Below are positions 1 through 12,725 of a DNA stretch of 64,000 bases, piece by piece. The stretch comes from Trichaptum fuscoviolaceum (lineage: Eukaryota; Basidiomycota; Agaricomycetes; Hymenochaetales; Trichaptaceae). The stretch covers positions 3,596,001-3,660,000 of the forward strand of contig CAJSYZ010000005.1 in the NCBI GenBank assembly GCA_910574455.1, written 5' to 3'. The notes beneath the pieces were generated by a model, which was not told the DNA's origin, did no database searches, and saw nothing but the letters and a program-made list of their open reading frames with translations. A program made the translations under genes and the position numbers. The first letter of the stretch is position 1; each line of letters begins with the position of its first letter.

Positions 1-1713
1 ATGACCTTGAGAACGAGCAGACGTGGCCCACCGAGGAAGAACTGAATGGCCACAGGACAGAAGCTTGCACAGAATCTGCGGTACCGGATGCAGAAAAAGG
101 TACAACCCCACGCCGTGTGAAGCGCGTACCGAAAGGCTGGAGTGAGTACCAGGCAGCCTGGATTGTTGACGAAGACGACGGGGAAGAGGCCGAGGAGGGT
201 TATGATAGCGAAGTCGATGTCGATGCTGAGGAAGGGGAGGACATCGGAATGGAAGAGGATAACAAGTCTGTTCGAGAGATGGATGAAGAGGAAGAGATGG
301 AAGACTTGGAAATGTCGAGTCGAAAAAATGTCGCCTTCGAAGACTTAGATATGGAGGAAGAATCGCGACAGTATGCCTGCTATTCGGTCCTTTTTACGCG
401 CTTACTGACTATACCAAAGACTTCAAGAATGGCGTTCCCGGAATCGTGAAGATGAGGAAGCTGAGGATGCTCAATTTCCCGATGAGATTGATACACCTAA
501 GGACATCCCTGCGCGTACGCGATTCCAGCGATATCGAGGACTGCGTTCTTTCCGAACCAGCCCATGGGATCCTTACGAGAATCTCCCACGAGATTATGCC
601 CGTATATTCCAGTTCGAAGACTTCAAGCGTACGGAGAGGAATGTCCGGCGAAGAGCGGAGACTGACGCCTCTGGTGTCGACGTAAGTGATAGCTTGATCT
701 TAATATGTATTCCTGGTGCCTGACTACTTACAACGTACTAGCCTGGAATCCGGGTGACTTTGTCTCTGCGAAACGTACCTAAGGAAGCATCAATGTTCAC
801 TCCTGCTCAACCCTTCGTCCTTTTTGGGCTGCTTCAACATGAACACAAGATCTCTGTCCTCAATTTCACTATACAACGTAATACGGAGTATGAAGAGCCA
901 GTCCGTTCAAAAGTCAGTATGAATACGTCTTTTCTCATGGACTCACGCAAAATGTAGCTCACATCTTATACACATAGGATCCTTTGATCCTCTGCTGTGG
1001 GCCTCGGCGTTTGCGAACAAACCCGGTCTACAGTCAGCATACGCGCGGTGGTGGGAAAGGCGCAAACAATGTGCATAAATTCGAGCGCTGGTTGCGGCAC
1101 GGCGTCACGTCTGTAGCGACGGTATATGGTCCGGTGGCGTTTGGAAATCAGCCTTGCGCCCTCCTCCGTGAAACTGAGGACCCACAAGGTGATATATTCG
1201 CGCTAACCGGTATCATACTGGAATGTGCATTTCTGACTTCATTCTTCTTTATACCTCTTTAGCACCTGCGCTTGTGGCTGTGGGATCCTTTTACAATACA
1301 GACACAACCCGCATCATTGCTAAGAGGCTCGTTCTCACCGGGCATCCATTCAAAGTCCATAAAAAGACGGCTACCGTGCGATACATGTTCTTCAATAACG
1401 GTAAGAATCTTAATTATAATCTTCTTTCTACTACATGCATGTTGATTCCCCCCGTTAATTTGCCCCTTTTTGTCCATCAGAGGATGTTACCTATTTTGCG
1501 CCTGTGCAGCTGCATACGAAGTACGGTCGTGTTGGGCATATCCGAGAATCTCTAGGCACGCACGGCTATTTCAAGGCCCATTTTGATGGTCCTATCAACC
1601 AAATGGATACCGTTTGTATGTCGCTTTACAAACGGGTGTATCCGAAGTGGCCGATCCTTTACAAAATCGGCACTTCTTCAGATGAAATTAAGGGAGATGC
1701 AATGGAAGAGTGA
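1..1713 (+). CDS. TSR1: Ribosome biogenesis protein Tsr1, 3' part (5' end outside window)
   Basis: Tsr1 is a GTPase-like factor (related to Bms1, without GTPase activity) that binds pre-40S particles during late cytoplasmic maturation. The frame is open from base 3. Exons: 3-370, 420-681, 742-912, 978-1188, 1263-1400, 1481-1713. All junctions are GT-AG and keep frame. Visible family motifs are [14 protein letters not shown] followed by an acidic stretch, then [49 protein letters not shown] and a C-terminal [11 protein letters not shown]. The C-terminus is complete, ending at TGA 1711-1713. The N-terminal GTPase-like region lies upstream of the window. Identification is by recognised family motifs; the reading frame and splices are directly visible. 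Confidence 0.93.
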
Positions 1714-2606
1714 ATAGAAGGCTCTACGCTGTAAACTACATGTAAGGAATTGTATGTTGGCGGAATGTATTCTCAGAAACTTCAGCTCTCTTTATTTTCC
1801 TTGAGAGAGTATGAAGGTACTTATGTGAGCACATGTTTTGCTAGGCGATTAATATATTTTTAGTTCAACCTTAGCTTCTTGAAGGACGCCGATCTGACCG
1901 CATCAATAACAAGTTTAGAGCAAACTGATTCGGCTCCCACGCATCAACTATTTTTCACTTCGTATAGCATTCGCAAGTCACTGCAAGTTCCAACATCAGA
2001 CCGCAGCTCTATGGTTGAAGATATTGATACGGACGCACAAAACGTCAATGGTATGTCGCTAGACCAAAGTTTACCCATGCTGCCGAAATAAGGCCGAAAT
2101 CGGGCCAATCTACAAAACGTTTGGTGAGCTCGATGCGCGGTTGAGTGGGAATATATCCACTGACGTAGAGAATCTAATAACAGAAATAAATCATTGTTTC
2201 TATTTTTTTTGGGTTTATGAATGTGAGTAAGTGCTACCGGCTGTTTTCTAAGCGAGGAGTGAGTCTAATCGTCAATTAGCTGTAGTGACCGACAGCTGTC
2301 AGCGCGGGGTCTGATCTTCAGGATGGAACTAATCGTCCGTCACTCACGGCGGCCTGCTGAACTCATCTTGGTCCATCGACAACTTTGATATGTTTTTCAT
2401 CATAGCCAAGATTTGAAAAGCGTTTTCAAAGACAAATCTCTGTCAGTCGCTTAGGTTTTCGCGGTAGACGCAAGGCGCGCTACGGCTCCGATCCGACGCG
2501 CAGTCGATTTCAGCTGATATAAGATGCGTCGAACACACGATGCTCCACAGTAACGGAGGCCGACGAAGATTCATGAGAAAGGTAGTCTATCCAACACAAA
2601 GGAAAT
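1714..2606. other. Intergenic region, no gene supported
   Basis: This stretch holds the TSR1 3' flank and the upstream region of the next locus. A 70-codon open stretch at 1879-2091 begins at TTG and matches no family I know, so I do not call it. No tRNA-like B box and no inverted or tandem repeat was noticed. Confidence 0.5.
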
Positions 2607-2825
2607 ATGGTGTCTCTTCACACACTTTGTTTCCTACGTAATGCTGTTTTTATCCTTGTTGTCGCGGTCTTTATCGCAGCCGGCAGCGCCTACCGCTGCG
2701 GCGGGCAACAAACGATGCAGTTTGGCAAATCATCCCTTCGCTATTCGTTAAATCGTGAGTTAAACATACGTGTGCAACATATGGCTACACTGATCTTGAT
2801 GATCGCCTTCCCAGCAAAAATCTGA
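2607..2825 (+). CDS. Possible small secreted protein or gene fragment
   Basis: The ATG at 2607 opens a frame whose first ~29 residues look like a signal peptide: a charged start, then a hydrophobic core (VFILVVAVFIAAGSA), then YRCGGQQ. A GTGAGT donor at about 2754 and a CCCAG acceptor at about 2817 would shorten the product to about 53 residues. The YxCGG motif after the signal peptide faintly resembles the start of small secreted fungal proteins, including guanyl-RNase-like ones, but no catalytic region follows. It could be the first exon of a decayed gene. The signal-peptide character is seen; function is not assigned. Confidence 0.28.
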   Translation: MVSLHTLCFLRNAVFILVVAVFIAAGSAYRCGGQQTMQFGKSSLRYSLNRELNIRVQHMATLILMIAFPAKI

Positions 2826-3027
2826 GGCAGGTCGCTTAGTTATGTCAGGTATCAGGTAACAAGAACTGTTGGCGCTCACGTTCTGCTGTCATTTGCATTT
2901 ACTGTCTCTGCGACTGGTCAGAGGGCTCGTTTCCGGTGCGTTGGGAGGCATTGAAGCACTCTCATACTGCGGTAATATGCCGCTGCATCGGTCCACATGG
3001 CATAGCCTTAGGAGAATGACAAAAGGG

Positions 3028-3034
3028 TATAAAA
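3028..3034 (+). promoter_or_regulatory. TATA box of the manganese peroxidase gene
   Basis: TATAAAA lies 86 bp upstream of the peroxidase ATG at 3114, a usual distance in basidiomycete peroxidase genes once a short 5' leader is allowed for. No convincing metal-response or heat-shock element cluster was confirmed by eye. Confidence 0.6.
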
Positions 3035-3113
3035 GAACGTTCAGAGTGTCAGGTCTCAGCCATCGAGTCTTCACTCACAGTCTCGCAAGACAACGACAAG
3101 CAGCAACATCGCC

Positions 3114-4499
<1,386 letters not shown>

Positions 4500-5772
4500 G
4501 AGGGTGCATTCTTCTTCGTTCATCGCCTGCAACCAGATATGAAATTTCTATTTTAGTTTTGTCAGGGGATATGTGCATAATATTCAAGGGAAGCAGATAT
4601 TTAAGTGGAAGCTATTGTGTTTTTTTTTTGGTTAGAACTTCGTTGTGTTGAAAATTATGAGTCTTACAGCTTGTGTCGCTTGAGCTTTTCATGATTACTC
4701 GTGTAATATTCATCTGTGTGCGTTATGTGGGAAGTATGCGTACGAAGTGTGACCTGCCGATCACCTTGGCGGATCAGCCATTTATACAAAGGATGAATGC
4801 TATAGGTCGTCGAGGATTTGCGTCGTTACCGAGCGGCTTCTTTCGCCTATGAGATCATTTTACGAGGTATGAGCTCTCCACTCTATCGTGTGTATACGAC
4901 ATACAGTATACCCGGCCGTAAAAAATTATCTCAACCTCCATCACCTATGACAAGCCGTGAATGCTTACCATCGTGCAAGGTCTAAAGACTTCACGAGGAG
5001 GTTGAGATCCCTCTGCACTGGCATCACAAAGAGATAACGCGCAATATAAAGTAAGAGCACGCAGGGGAACGGTGTAGTACTGTAGACTTATGATGATGAC
5101 TTACAGTGCGTTTGTAACCCTCCCCCCCTCCACCTCGGGACCTGACGAAAGGAGGCATACTGTACACTCGCGAATCATCTCCTTGATGTCAAATCGAATA
5201 AGTGCACTGGGTCGCAAACATCATCGTCCAGTTTATCAGGACCGACTTGAACCTTGAATCCGAAAGTAGGCAAATGGATGAGTAGACATGAGAGAAATAT
5301 TGAAGGCTTTTACGTGCTACGGTAAAGGGAAGTCGTGCAGGGTGATGCATTGCGAACGAGACGAGAAGACTTTTCGCCACAAACCCATAGGCACAAATCG
5401 TCCGAGTGCCCCGCTGAGAGTTTTTCAGAACGTCAAATCTACTGTTGAGACGGGGAGGGGTATGATAAGAGATCGGAGCAACGTCGAGCAAAGATATTCA
5501 TTGCAGAGATATTCCATTAGACTTACCAAAATAAATTGCAGAAGGTAAACCTTCATACAATTTGGCATGAAGTGGATGAAATGTGGAGCAAAATCAGGCA
5601 AGTAGCTTGAGGTGAAAGCAACAGGGAGATGCGGGGGTACTATTGTGATCAGCGACAATACAACCGCAGTCCATCATCGAGCTACGTGTCCATTATCTGG
5701 GTTCGAGAATAGATCGTTGGGACGTGCACAAGATTCAACCTTAACGTCCATAGCTTCTGAATCGTTCTAATT
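4500..5772. other. Intergenic region downstream of the peroxidase
   Basis: This contains the peroxidase 3' flank, with a T-rich run near 4620 and a short C-rich run near 5124. Open stretches at 5189-5548 are short, lack family motifs and overlap on opposite strands. I see no gene, repeat or RNA gene. Confidence 0.5.
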
Positions 5773-6135
5773 ATGCCGTCTCGTAAGAGTAATGAGCCTG
5801 GGCGCCCCGCGGATAGAGAGAAATTTACTCTGACGAAGGGCAATCGAAGATCTCTGGGAGATCCTAGCGGTAGTGAAACTTCAGGTATGTAGTTTGAGCT
5901 TGAGGCTTGAGGTTGCCAGAAGAACAGATAAGCGCGAGGCTTGGCTATAATGTATAAGTTTATGGTACGCGCGTCGTATTTGCATATTGCTTGTTCCTTA
6001 CGATTGCTTTGTCGAGTCCTTGCTTTGATTTTTTTCCACTTTGCAGAAATTCGGGAGAGCGAAGACGGTCGGAAGGTACTTGAAAAATATCTGAAGTCTG
6101 CGGACTTGCAAATCGATCGTATGGCCATAGACTAG
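5773..6135 (+). CDS. Small two-exon gene, unknown 66-aa protein
   Basis: The ATG at 5773 opens exon 1 (5773-5884), which ends at a good donor (G|GTATGT). A T-rich tract and CAG acceptor lead to exon 2 (6047-6135, TAG stop). The splice keeps frame and gives 66 residues. The N-terminal half is basic and polar (MPSRKSNEPGRPADREKF). The C-terminal part is predicted to be helical (EDGRKVLEKYLKSADLQID). I recognise no family. A 148-codon frame on the opposite strand overlaps it but is rich in Ser, Arg and Leu and has no splice logic, so I prefer this model. Function unknown. Confidence 0.42.
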
Positions 6136-6619
6136 AATGTGCAACGTCACGACGGCCCCTGTAGAGTACATTTGTCCTTCTGGACGAAAGCAGAACGAGA
6201 TTGACATGATTCAAGTGCAAGCCGAGCTCGTCGTTATCTGACCAACCAGGGAACACGGCAGGTCGACGGCAAGTGTGATGGTTGATTCCTTCCTTGTGCA
6301 GTGTGTACAAAAGTGCCGTCGCAAATTAATGCGATTGGCGCACAGATGCAATAAGAGATAGGGAAGCAGAAGCACGCTGGATGACGTTTGAATGTCGGCA
6401 ACCAAGAGGGAGGAAACCAATTAGCATGTGCCAGATGGTGCAATGGAGTAAGAAAGCAGTCTAATGAGATTAGGAATGAGTTGTAATGTGATTAGAGCTA
6501 AAATGCAATGGCATTAGAATGCATTTGTAATGAAGTGTATTTGGCTGTATTTGGGCATTAGGATGTTGTCTGGGGAGTTGCAGCTTCCAATCGGTTCATT
6601 AGCTTGGTTGTGGCCAATC
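6136..6619 (+). promoter_or_regulatory. HAP2 upstream region with three CCAAT boxes
   Basis: CCAAT pentamers lie at 6417-6421 (CCAATTA), 6587-6591 (CCAATCG) and 6614-6618 (CCAATCA). The last almost touches the HAP2 ATG at 6620. CCAAT is the binding site of the complex that HAP2 helps form. The boxes are seen directly; self-regulation is inference. Confidence 0.5.
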
Positions 6620-8572
6620 ATGGACAACGTCGTCGATCAGCTGTTCCGCTCGGCTTATCATCTCCAGCACAGTAACTCAATACAAGACTACGGTATGTTG
6701 GCCCTCAGACGTATATAACACTCTAACCTCCTACTCAACAGCCCACCCACAACACCCCCAGCACCCCCACCACCAGCAACACTTGTACCCGCAACACCCC
6801 CAGCAGACCCAAAGCCCTCAGATCGGCGGCCCTATACAGCTCCAGCAGCTTGGCCAGCAGCAGCACGATGTCTATGGCCGTCCATTTCACCCCCAACAAC
6901 ATGACTATCGCCCCCATCCTCAGTACGCTCCCCCGCCTTCTCACGCGCCGACGCACCACCAGCACCAGCATGTCCACCCACACCCGCACCCACACGCGCC
7001 TCATGTCCCGAGGCCACCCTCGCGCACAGACTCACCGTCCGGGATGGACGAGCTGGAGGTAGGCACCCCCGGGGTTGATGAGGACTACCTGGTGGCTCAC
7101 CATCCACATCCGACACATCAACAGCAGCAGCAAATGCATATGCAGCAGCAGCACATGCGAGCCCGTGAGCTCGAGCTCGAGAACGTTGGAGCCTCGGGTT
7201 CGGCAATGGCTGGGACATCCACCCAGACAGGCTATGACCCATCGTCTGCATCTGCTTCCGCACTGAACCCGACTGCAGCTTTGCCGATGGACCAGTCGTT
7301 TGACGAGGAGCCTCTCTATGTCAATGCGAAGCAATACTACCGTATTCTGAAGCGTCGTATGGCGAGACAACGTCTTGACGAGTTACATCGTCTCTCCAGG
7401 CAGCGTAAGGTATGTATCGTTGTCCTACGTGTCCCCAAATCCAACGCCTTCCGTCCGGCCTATGGAAAGCCAGGCATTTGCTTTCGATTTTTACGTCTTA
7501 ATCGCGCTTCCTAAATAAACTTAATCTTTGCGACTGCTAATCTTTCCTTCAACCCTTCCTTCAGCCCTATCTTCATGAGTCGCGTCACAAGCATGCAATG
7601 CGCCGCCCACGGGGTCCAGGTGGACGTTTCTTAACAGCGGAAGAGATTGCTGCTCAAAAGGCCTCTCAGACGCATCAAGATGGAGGGGAGAGCGACACCT
7701 CTCAACTTGAAGGGCATGGCGAGAATGATCTCTCGCAACAGGAAAATCAGACCAACAACAACACATCTCAGAAGACCGTTCCGGAGAGGCCCGCAAGTGG
7801 GCCAAAGAGGGTGTTGCAACCGCAGCCGACTTCGCAGACACACAAGCAGAATGAGGTTCAGAATGGGAACCTGGCCCCGAATCTGATTTCGCTGAATATT
7901 CCAAGCGAGGAGCATGATGTGAAGCCCTTACAACAGTCGCGTACAGGAATGTTCATCCCCCAGACCTTCTCCGTCGGTGGGTGTCGCTGGTACTGAGCCT
8001 CTAGTCCACAGAGCTGATTCCTTGTCATTCCTTGTCGTTGTTTAGACACGAACCCGGACGGCTCGGTTACGTTGCGTGAGCCGTACTCACCCCAACAGCC
8101 GTCGACGAGTGGACAATCTCCGACGTCATTCTTTGGACAAGATCAGACCGAGTCGGATGTCCAAGCAGGATCATCCCCCCAGCTACACCACGTGCCCCAC
8201 CCGCATTCCCACCACTCACATGTGCATCAGCGGCGGCGCACGCATATGCACTCTCAAATGCCTCGCAATGAGGCGGGTGGGTTGTATACCCCATTTGACA
8301 TACCCGTGCCCGTCGAGATCTCGCTCCTCTCACCGGACCAGTCATCGAACGGTGATGCACTCGCGGGTATGTCGAGTTCGCAGATGGGCATGAATGGCAT
8401 GGGCATGATTGGGCTGAACGGCAACCAGCCAACACCCGGCGAGGTGCGCGTTACTCCGGGTATGCCCCTCACAGGAAGTGCCCAGGCGGATCTCCAGCGT
8501 CGTACGGACGAAATTCTTGCGTTTAGTGCAAGGAGCATGGGCAGCGCGGGCACAGGCGAGAGTGGGAGATAG
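6620..8572 (+). CDS. HAP2: CCAAT-binding complex subunit HAP2 / NF-YA
   Basis: The sequence-specific subunit of the trimeric CCAAT-binding factor (with HAP3/NF-YB and HAP5/NF-YC), a nuclear transcription regulator. Exons 6620-6692, 6742-7409, 7565-7976 and 8046-8572 give 559 aa. The conserved core is complete: the subunit-association helix EEPLYVNAKQYYRILKRR, a linker, then the DNA-binding part beginning YLHESRHKHAMRRPRG and ending GGRF. An intron splits the two halves of the core. The N-terminus is Gln/His/Pro-rich (about residues 25-130) and the C-terminal half is low complexity with a His-rich patch, as in other basidiomycete NF-YA proteins. The start was chosen because the 73-bp first exon splices in frame into the Gln-rich exon. 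Confidence 0.93.
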
Positions 8573-9560
8573 AAAGTTGCTCTATACCCTGGACAGCATC
8601 CTATAGAATTGCGTAAATAGCGCAACTGAATATTTGAAGGAAAGCGGCGGATCTTTAAAAGTGGACTTTATTGGTTTTGTATAACATTCTTCACAACGCT
8701 CGTCTCTCCCCATTCGCTCTACTTGATATCGTCTCCTGTTCCATCTCTACACAGCCTACTCTCCGTCTCCTCTATACGCTCCCTGCTCATGTTTTGTGCA
8801 TCCAATTTCTCGTCTAAAAGGGTCTGGATATGGGTGTAGGAGGTGAAACCGACATATTCGCTTCCCTCCATCTCCTTACCTCGCGGTACCCGGCTCTTTC
8901 TACATTCAATAAACTGTCGTTTTATAGGGTAAATTGTCTATTGTTCCTTTCATGTTTGTTTATTCTTCCATTTCATATGCCCCCCGAAACAACAGTGTTT
9001 CTGAACTGAACTCTGACTGAGTTGCCGTGAATAATGGTAACGGTGGATCCAGGCTATGCACATTGAATTCCTTCCTCCCCCCCCTTTACCCCTCCTTTCT
9101 CGTTCGATTTTCTGCCAAGCCTTTAGCTCTCCCAAATTTTCTGGTTTTAGTGAAGCTGTTCTGTTTTCCGTAGGATGATATCTGTATATATACGTAGTAC
9201 GTGCACTATAAAGATGCTCGGAATTCTCTGGATTGCGACTGATTGGCATTCGCGGGGCATGGTTTCGAATTTTTTAAAGTGCTACACCACCCGCATGAAG
9301 ACCTTCCGTTACCCTGTATTTCATCTAATTTCTCTCTGGTCCTTGGGAATTAACGCAAAGTTCCCTTACTCCCCTGGGAGTATGGGCACTCCCCGAGCAC
9401 AATTGCGTGAGAACTTCCAACTTTTACCTGTGCGAAAGTTACCTGTCAATTGTGCGAAAGTTGACACCGTGCGAATTTCGCCGGCACTGACTTGCCAGCC
9501 TGAGTGTGCGTCTGTTGCCGCTTCTTTGCAACGAAAAGTTACATGATGGTGCATTGTTTC
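8573..9560. other. Intergenic region downstream of HAP2
   Basis: HAP2 3' flank, pyrimidine-rich from about 8690 to 8900. Open stretches at 8950-9546 show no family motif and overlap in both directions. Nothing else was noticed. Confidence 0.45.
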
Positions 9561-9564
9561 GTGG

Positions 9565-10390
9565 CATGAAGGTCTCCAAGCGAGAACGCAAAGAACTTGA
9601 GTACGAGGAACAAGTCTTTCGGAGGCCGTGCTCTATCAGCAACACGAAGAAGCAAAGGATAAGTATAATCTGTTTGTTACTGACATCGACCAGCAAGAGG
9701 CGGCGCAGACCTTCCGAACCGGCGCTCCAGACAAGGAGCAACCTGTCATCGATTCCGAGTGGCTAGACAATCCAGCTCTCTGTCGGACACAATGGGTGCG
9801 AAGCAAATCTTACAACTGCAAAGCGCCTGCTAGGGCAGCAGATCAAAGAGGCAGAAAAGCACGCTTGAGCTATTGACGACACGCGGATGAGTCTGTCAAT
9901 CTGTCAGTCCCGCTATTGACCACTGGAGGTGGTTCGAAAATTCCCCGTGCTCATTGTCATTAAAGGATCGGATGAGCTGACACAACTCCCTCAGTACCTT
10001 CACGAGGCTTGTTAAACAGTGAATGGGATGAATGTCGGGTGCACGCTGCCGCATTGCTGCAATGAGTGTTGCAGCACGTGTTGCTGAGGAAGTAGGCACC
10101 TACGAGGGCTATGAGGTTCAATATGCAATCATTTTCGAGGATTGTACAAGTGACAAGATCGTGATCAAATATATGAACTTGAAGTATGGCATTCTTCTTC
10201 TTCGAGTCCTTCATGGTGCCGGTTCTTGTGAGTTGCTCTGCCTTGATTATTGACGAGGCTCATGAGCGAACATTAAGTACGGATATCTTATTTTGCTGCA
10301 TTCAATGCATTCCAATATACCCATGCTTTACACAGTCATTATTGATTTCATTCTCAATCACCCTGTCGACTCTCGACATCAAGAGGGAGT
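9565..10390 (+). pseudogene. Relic of a DEAH-box RNA helicase (Prp2/DHX16-like)
   Basis: Fragments of a spliceosomal DEAH helicase appear in order but in different frames. SKRERKELEYE (about 9570-9605) is followed by a frame change. FPVLIV...LTQLPQYLHEA (about 9940-10010) has the Walker A segment degraded. [14 protein letters not shown] (about 10050-10095), [21 protein letters not shown] (two short blocks, about 10112-10175) and [16 protein letters not shown] (about 10238-10290) then follow. Stops and frameshifts lie between and inside the blocks, so no intact protein is possible. Similarity to Prp2-type proteins is from recognised motifs. It is probably a decayed duplicate of a functional gene elsewhere. 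Confidence 0.82.
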
Positions 10391-10479
10391 AAGGGATTTG
10401 CCGGCGGTGCTCGGCCTGTTTCTAGTGCACCCTTACATTGTGAATCTGTATCCAACTTTTCAGCAGAAATAGTAGTATA

Positions 10480-10867
10480 CAGCAAGTTCAGAAAAGGATG
10501 GCAGTGCGCCACTTTTGTGATTTTTTTTGTCGGACCCTGAATAGCCTTATGAAGAAGCTCCGGCTTTGGTCATATCTAATGTAGCACCCAATATCATGAC
10601 AACAATGCTCTGAATACAAGTTACTATCGGGTCTCCTCAGGTATGTATCTAAGGAAATAAGAGCTTTCCATTACTAGAGTGCTCATGAAGTATGAATTTT
10701 GTTGATAATTATACTACTGCTCGTGGTACCGATATCCCGGCACTCGGCATTTGCTGGTGAAACTAGATTACCGGTAAGGTATACCCGGGCTTCCTCATAA
10801 GGCTATTCAGGGTCCAACAAAAAAAATCACAAAAGTGGCGCACTGCCATCCTTTTCTGAACTTGCTG
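10480..10867. mobile_element. MITE with ~80-bp terminal inverted repeats, TA duplication
   Basis: The left arm (10480-10559, starting CAGCAAGTTCAGAAAAGG) is the reverse complement of the right arm (10788-10867) with about two mismatches. The element is 388 bp, and TA dinucleotides at 10478-10479 and 10868-10869 flank it. Ends of the form TA-CAG...CTG-TA fit Tc1/mariner-type target duplication. The ~230-bp interior has no coding capacity, so this is a non-autonomous element. It lies just past the helicase relic. Confidence 0.85.
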
Positions 10868-10869
10868 TA

Positions 10870-11605
10870 AGGTTTTTATCCGTGCCGGAATATGCCGAAC
10901 TTGAACTTCACTTAAAACTATAAATACACGTAAGACTATAATATTGCAATATGGGCCACCGTGGTGGCAAGCTCCCTGGCTTTCCTTTGGGACCCTTGTG
11001 CTTTGAGCTTGTGTTCCTTGGGACTTGTGCGCGGACATGGACGAGGGCAAGTCTGGGCTAGTTCTAGCGTCCAGTGTGCCTTGGGAGTGGACCAGGACGT
11101 GTATGGACTTGGTCGTGGGAAGCTTATGAGCGCGTGAGAGATTTTAAGTAGGACGTTAAATGTAGACGTAAAGATGTGGTATGTAATGTAACCTTGATTT
11201 CAGCTTTGTGTTGCAAGTGACGCAAGGGTCTGTGTTAGAAGTGATCTATTTTAAGCTTTTTTGTCTCATGAGACGAACACATGTTCGAGTATCGTCCAGC
11301 GCAGAAAATGAAAAGCAGTTTTATTCATGACGTGCAGTATCGTGTTTTTTGAGCAGACATACGTAGATTTCAATTGGTGTGTAGCAGACGTAATATACAA
11401 TAGAGGGCGAGGCACTGTCAGATGTATTTTTATGTTTTCGTAAAGTAGAATGGAGGAAACGAGTAAGGATAAAGTAAAGTCTGTGTGAGATGAGTCTGTT
11501 TTTCTACTTTATAAGGGTTTTTATCGTTTTTTTTATATGTTCGTAAGTTGTTTGTGAGGGAAAGAGAGATGGAAAAGGATTGCAAGCGAATAGGGTTCGG
11601 ATTAC
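10870..11605. other. Intergenic region between MITE and accessory block
   Basis: No gene supported. Around 10975-11100 there is a run of related GGGAC/TTGGGAC-like words that may be a decayed repeat. Otherwise AT-rich sequence with no family motif. Confidence 0.4.
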
Positions 11606-12725
11606 TTACGCTTTTATCTTCTTCGCCGCCTTCATGTCGTTAACGAGTTCCTGGAACTTGCGCTTGTGGTCCGATTTGATGTGGGGTTGTCCGCGTTTGA
11701 GAACGTCAAGTGCTTGAATTTCGGCTGTGAGTGCAAAGGTGCGAGAGCCGATTGCGTAGGCGATGAAGTTGAGGGAAAGCTTCACAATTGAGCCTGGCAA
11801 AATTTGCTTGTAGTCGGATGGCTTCATGGGCGTGCCAGATTCGTCGCAGGCAGGCAAACACACGATCCTGTGTGTCGGCTTAAGGGGTTCGGCTTCCTTC
11901 TTCCACGCCTTGCAGGCGGGGTAGCCGTCAAAGGAGAATTCGCTCGCAGCCTTGCGCTTCTTCTTCTTGTCTGATGAAGGTGAGTGTGAGTATTAGTTCT
12001 GTGATGTGAAAGGGATACGTACCTTCTTTCGACTTCTTGAATGAGATCCTGGTGGACGTGGACTGTTTGTGTGAGTCTGAGTCCGAGTCCGAGTCCGAGT
12101 CCAAGTCTGAATCAGCATCGGAGTGGTCTGAGTCGTCCTCCTGCTCATTCGGGCCGCGTTCCTGCAGATAAGTTAGAAAAGGAAGCGATCATGAGAGAGA
12201 TGGAGTACGTACAGCAAATAGCTTGTGGGAGACGACGAGGTAGTCACCGAGTTTGCTGAAGGGCACACATATGTCAGGTTTCTTCATGGACTTCTTGAAG
12301 ACATCGAATGCGCGCTCCTGAAGCTTCTTGACGTTCGCAAGCAAGTGCTCGTTGTCCTTCTCAGTGACAAGGATGTCGAAAGCGGGACCGTCACTGCGCT
12401 CAGCGCCGCCGACGAGCATGCGTATCTGCGCCCTCATGACGTCGATGGTGAACTGCTGAGTCACTCCAGGACGACCCCATGTGCCTTCAGGGTGGTACCA
12501 ACCGTTGTGGTCCTGGACTTTGACTATGGCGACTGCCGTCACAGGTATCTTCGCTTCGTCGCCGATCGCGGTAGTGTGAACGAAGTTGATCTTGGGCCCA
12601 GTCTGGTAGATAGAGCTGTGAGCTTCAGAAGAGAAATGTGGGTTGCCGAGGTAGTCTGGGTCGTTACGGATGTCGTCGAGGAGATTGGAAAGGGTGTCAG
12701 GGTCATGCTTGTGGTAGGATGACAT
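11606..12725 (-). CDS. Helitron-adjacent nuclear protein with OB-fold/SSB-like C-terminus
   Basis: Exons 12725-12213, 12161-12023 and 11970-11606 give 338 aa, all GT-AG and in frame. Residues 1-171 form a globular domain (VTQQFTIDVMRAQIRML, a long helix near FDVFKKSMKKPD). Then comes an acidic Asp-Ser repeat, a basic KKKKRK cluster (likely nuclear signal), and a second domain with PGSIVKLSLNFIAYAIGSR and FALTAEIQALDVLK. That last pattern resembles the strand layout of small OB-fold single-strand DNA-binding proteins. The gene is transcribed away from the Helitron gene, 731 bp between starts. The TAA stop lies inside a consensus splice donor (GTAAGTAA), so a longer isoform is possible. The family is not recognised with certainty and the SSB role is inference. 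Confidence 0.62.

Noticed and set aside
1879..2091. 70-codon frame after TSR1
   Set aside because: It starts at TTG, has no family match and no upstream exon that splices in.
5690..5715. GGTTCGAGAA as a tRNA B box
   Set aside because: The box does not end in CC, and no A box or acceptor stem can be formed around it.
5682..6128. 148-codon minus-strand frame
   Set aside because: It overlaps a better spliced plus-strand gene and shows no domain or splice signals.
12225..12722. 165-codon plus-strand frame over the SSB-like gene
   Set aside because: It is the antisense shadow of the first exon of the minus-strand gene, which has consistent introns.
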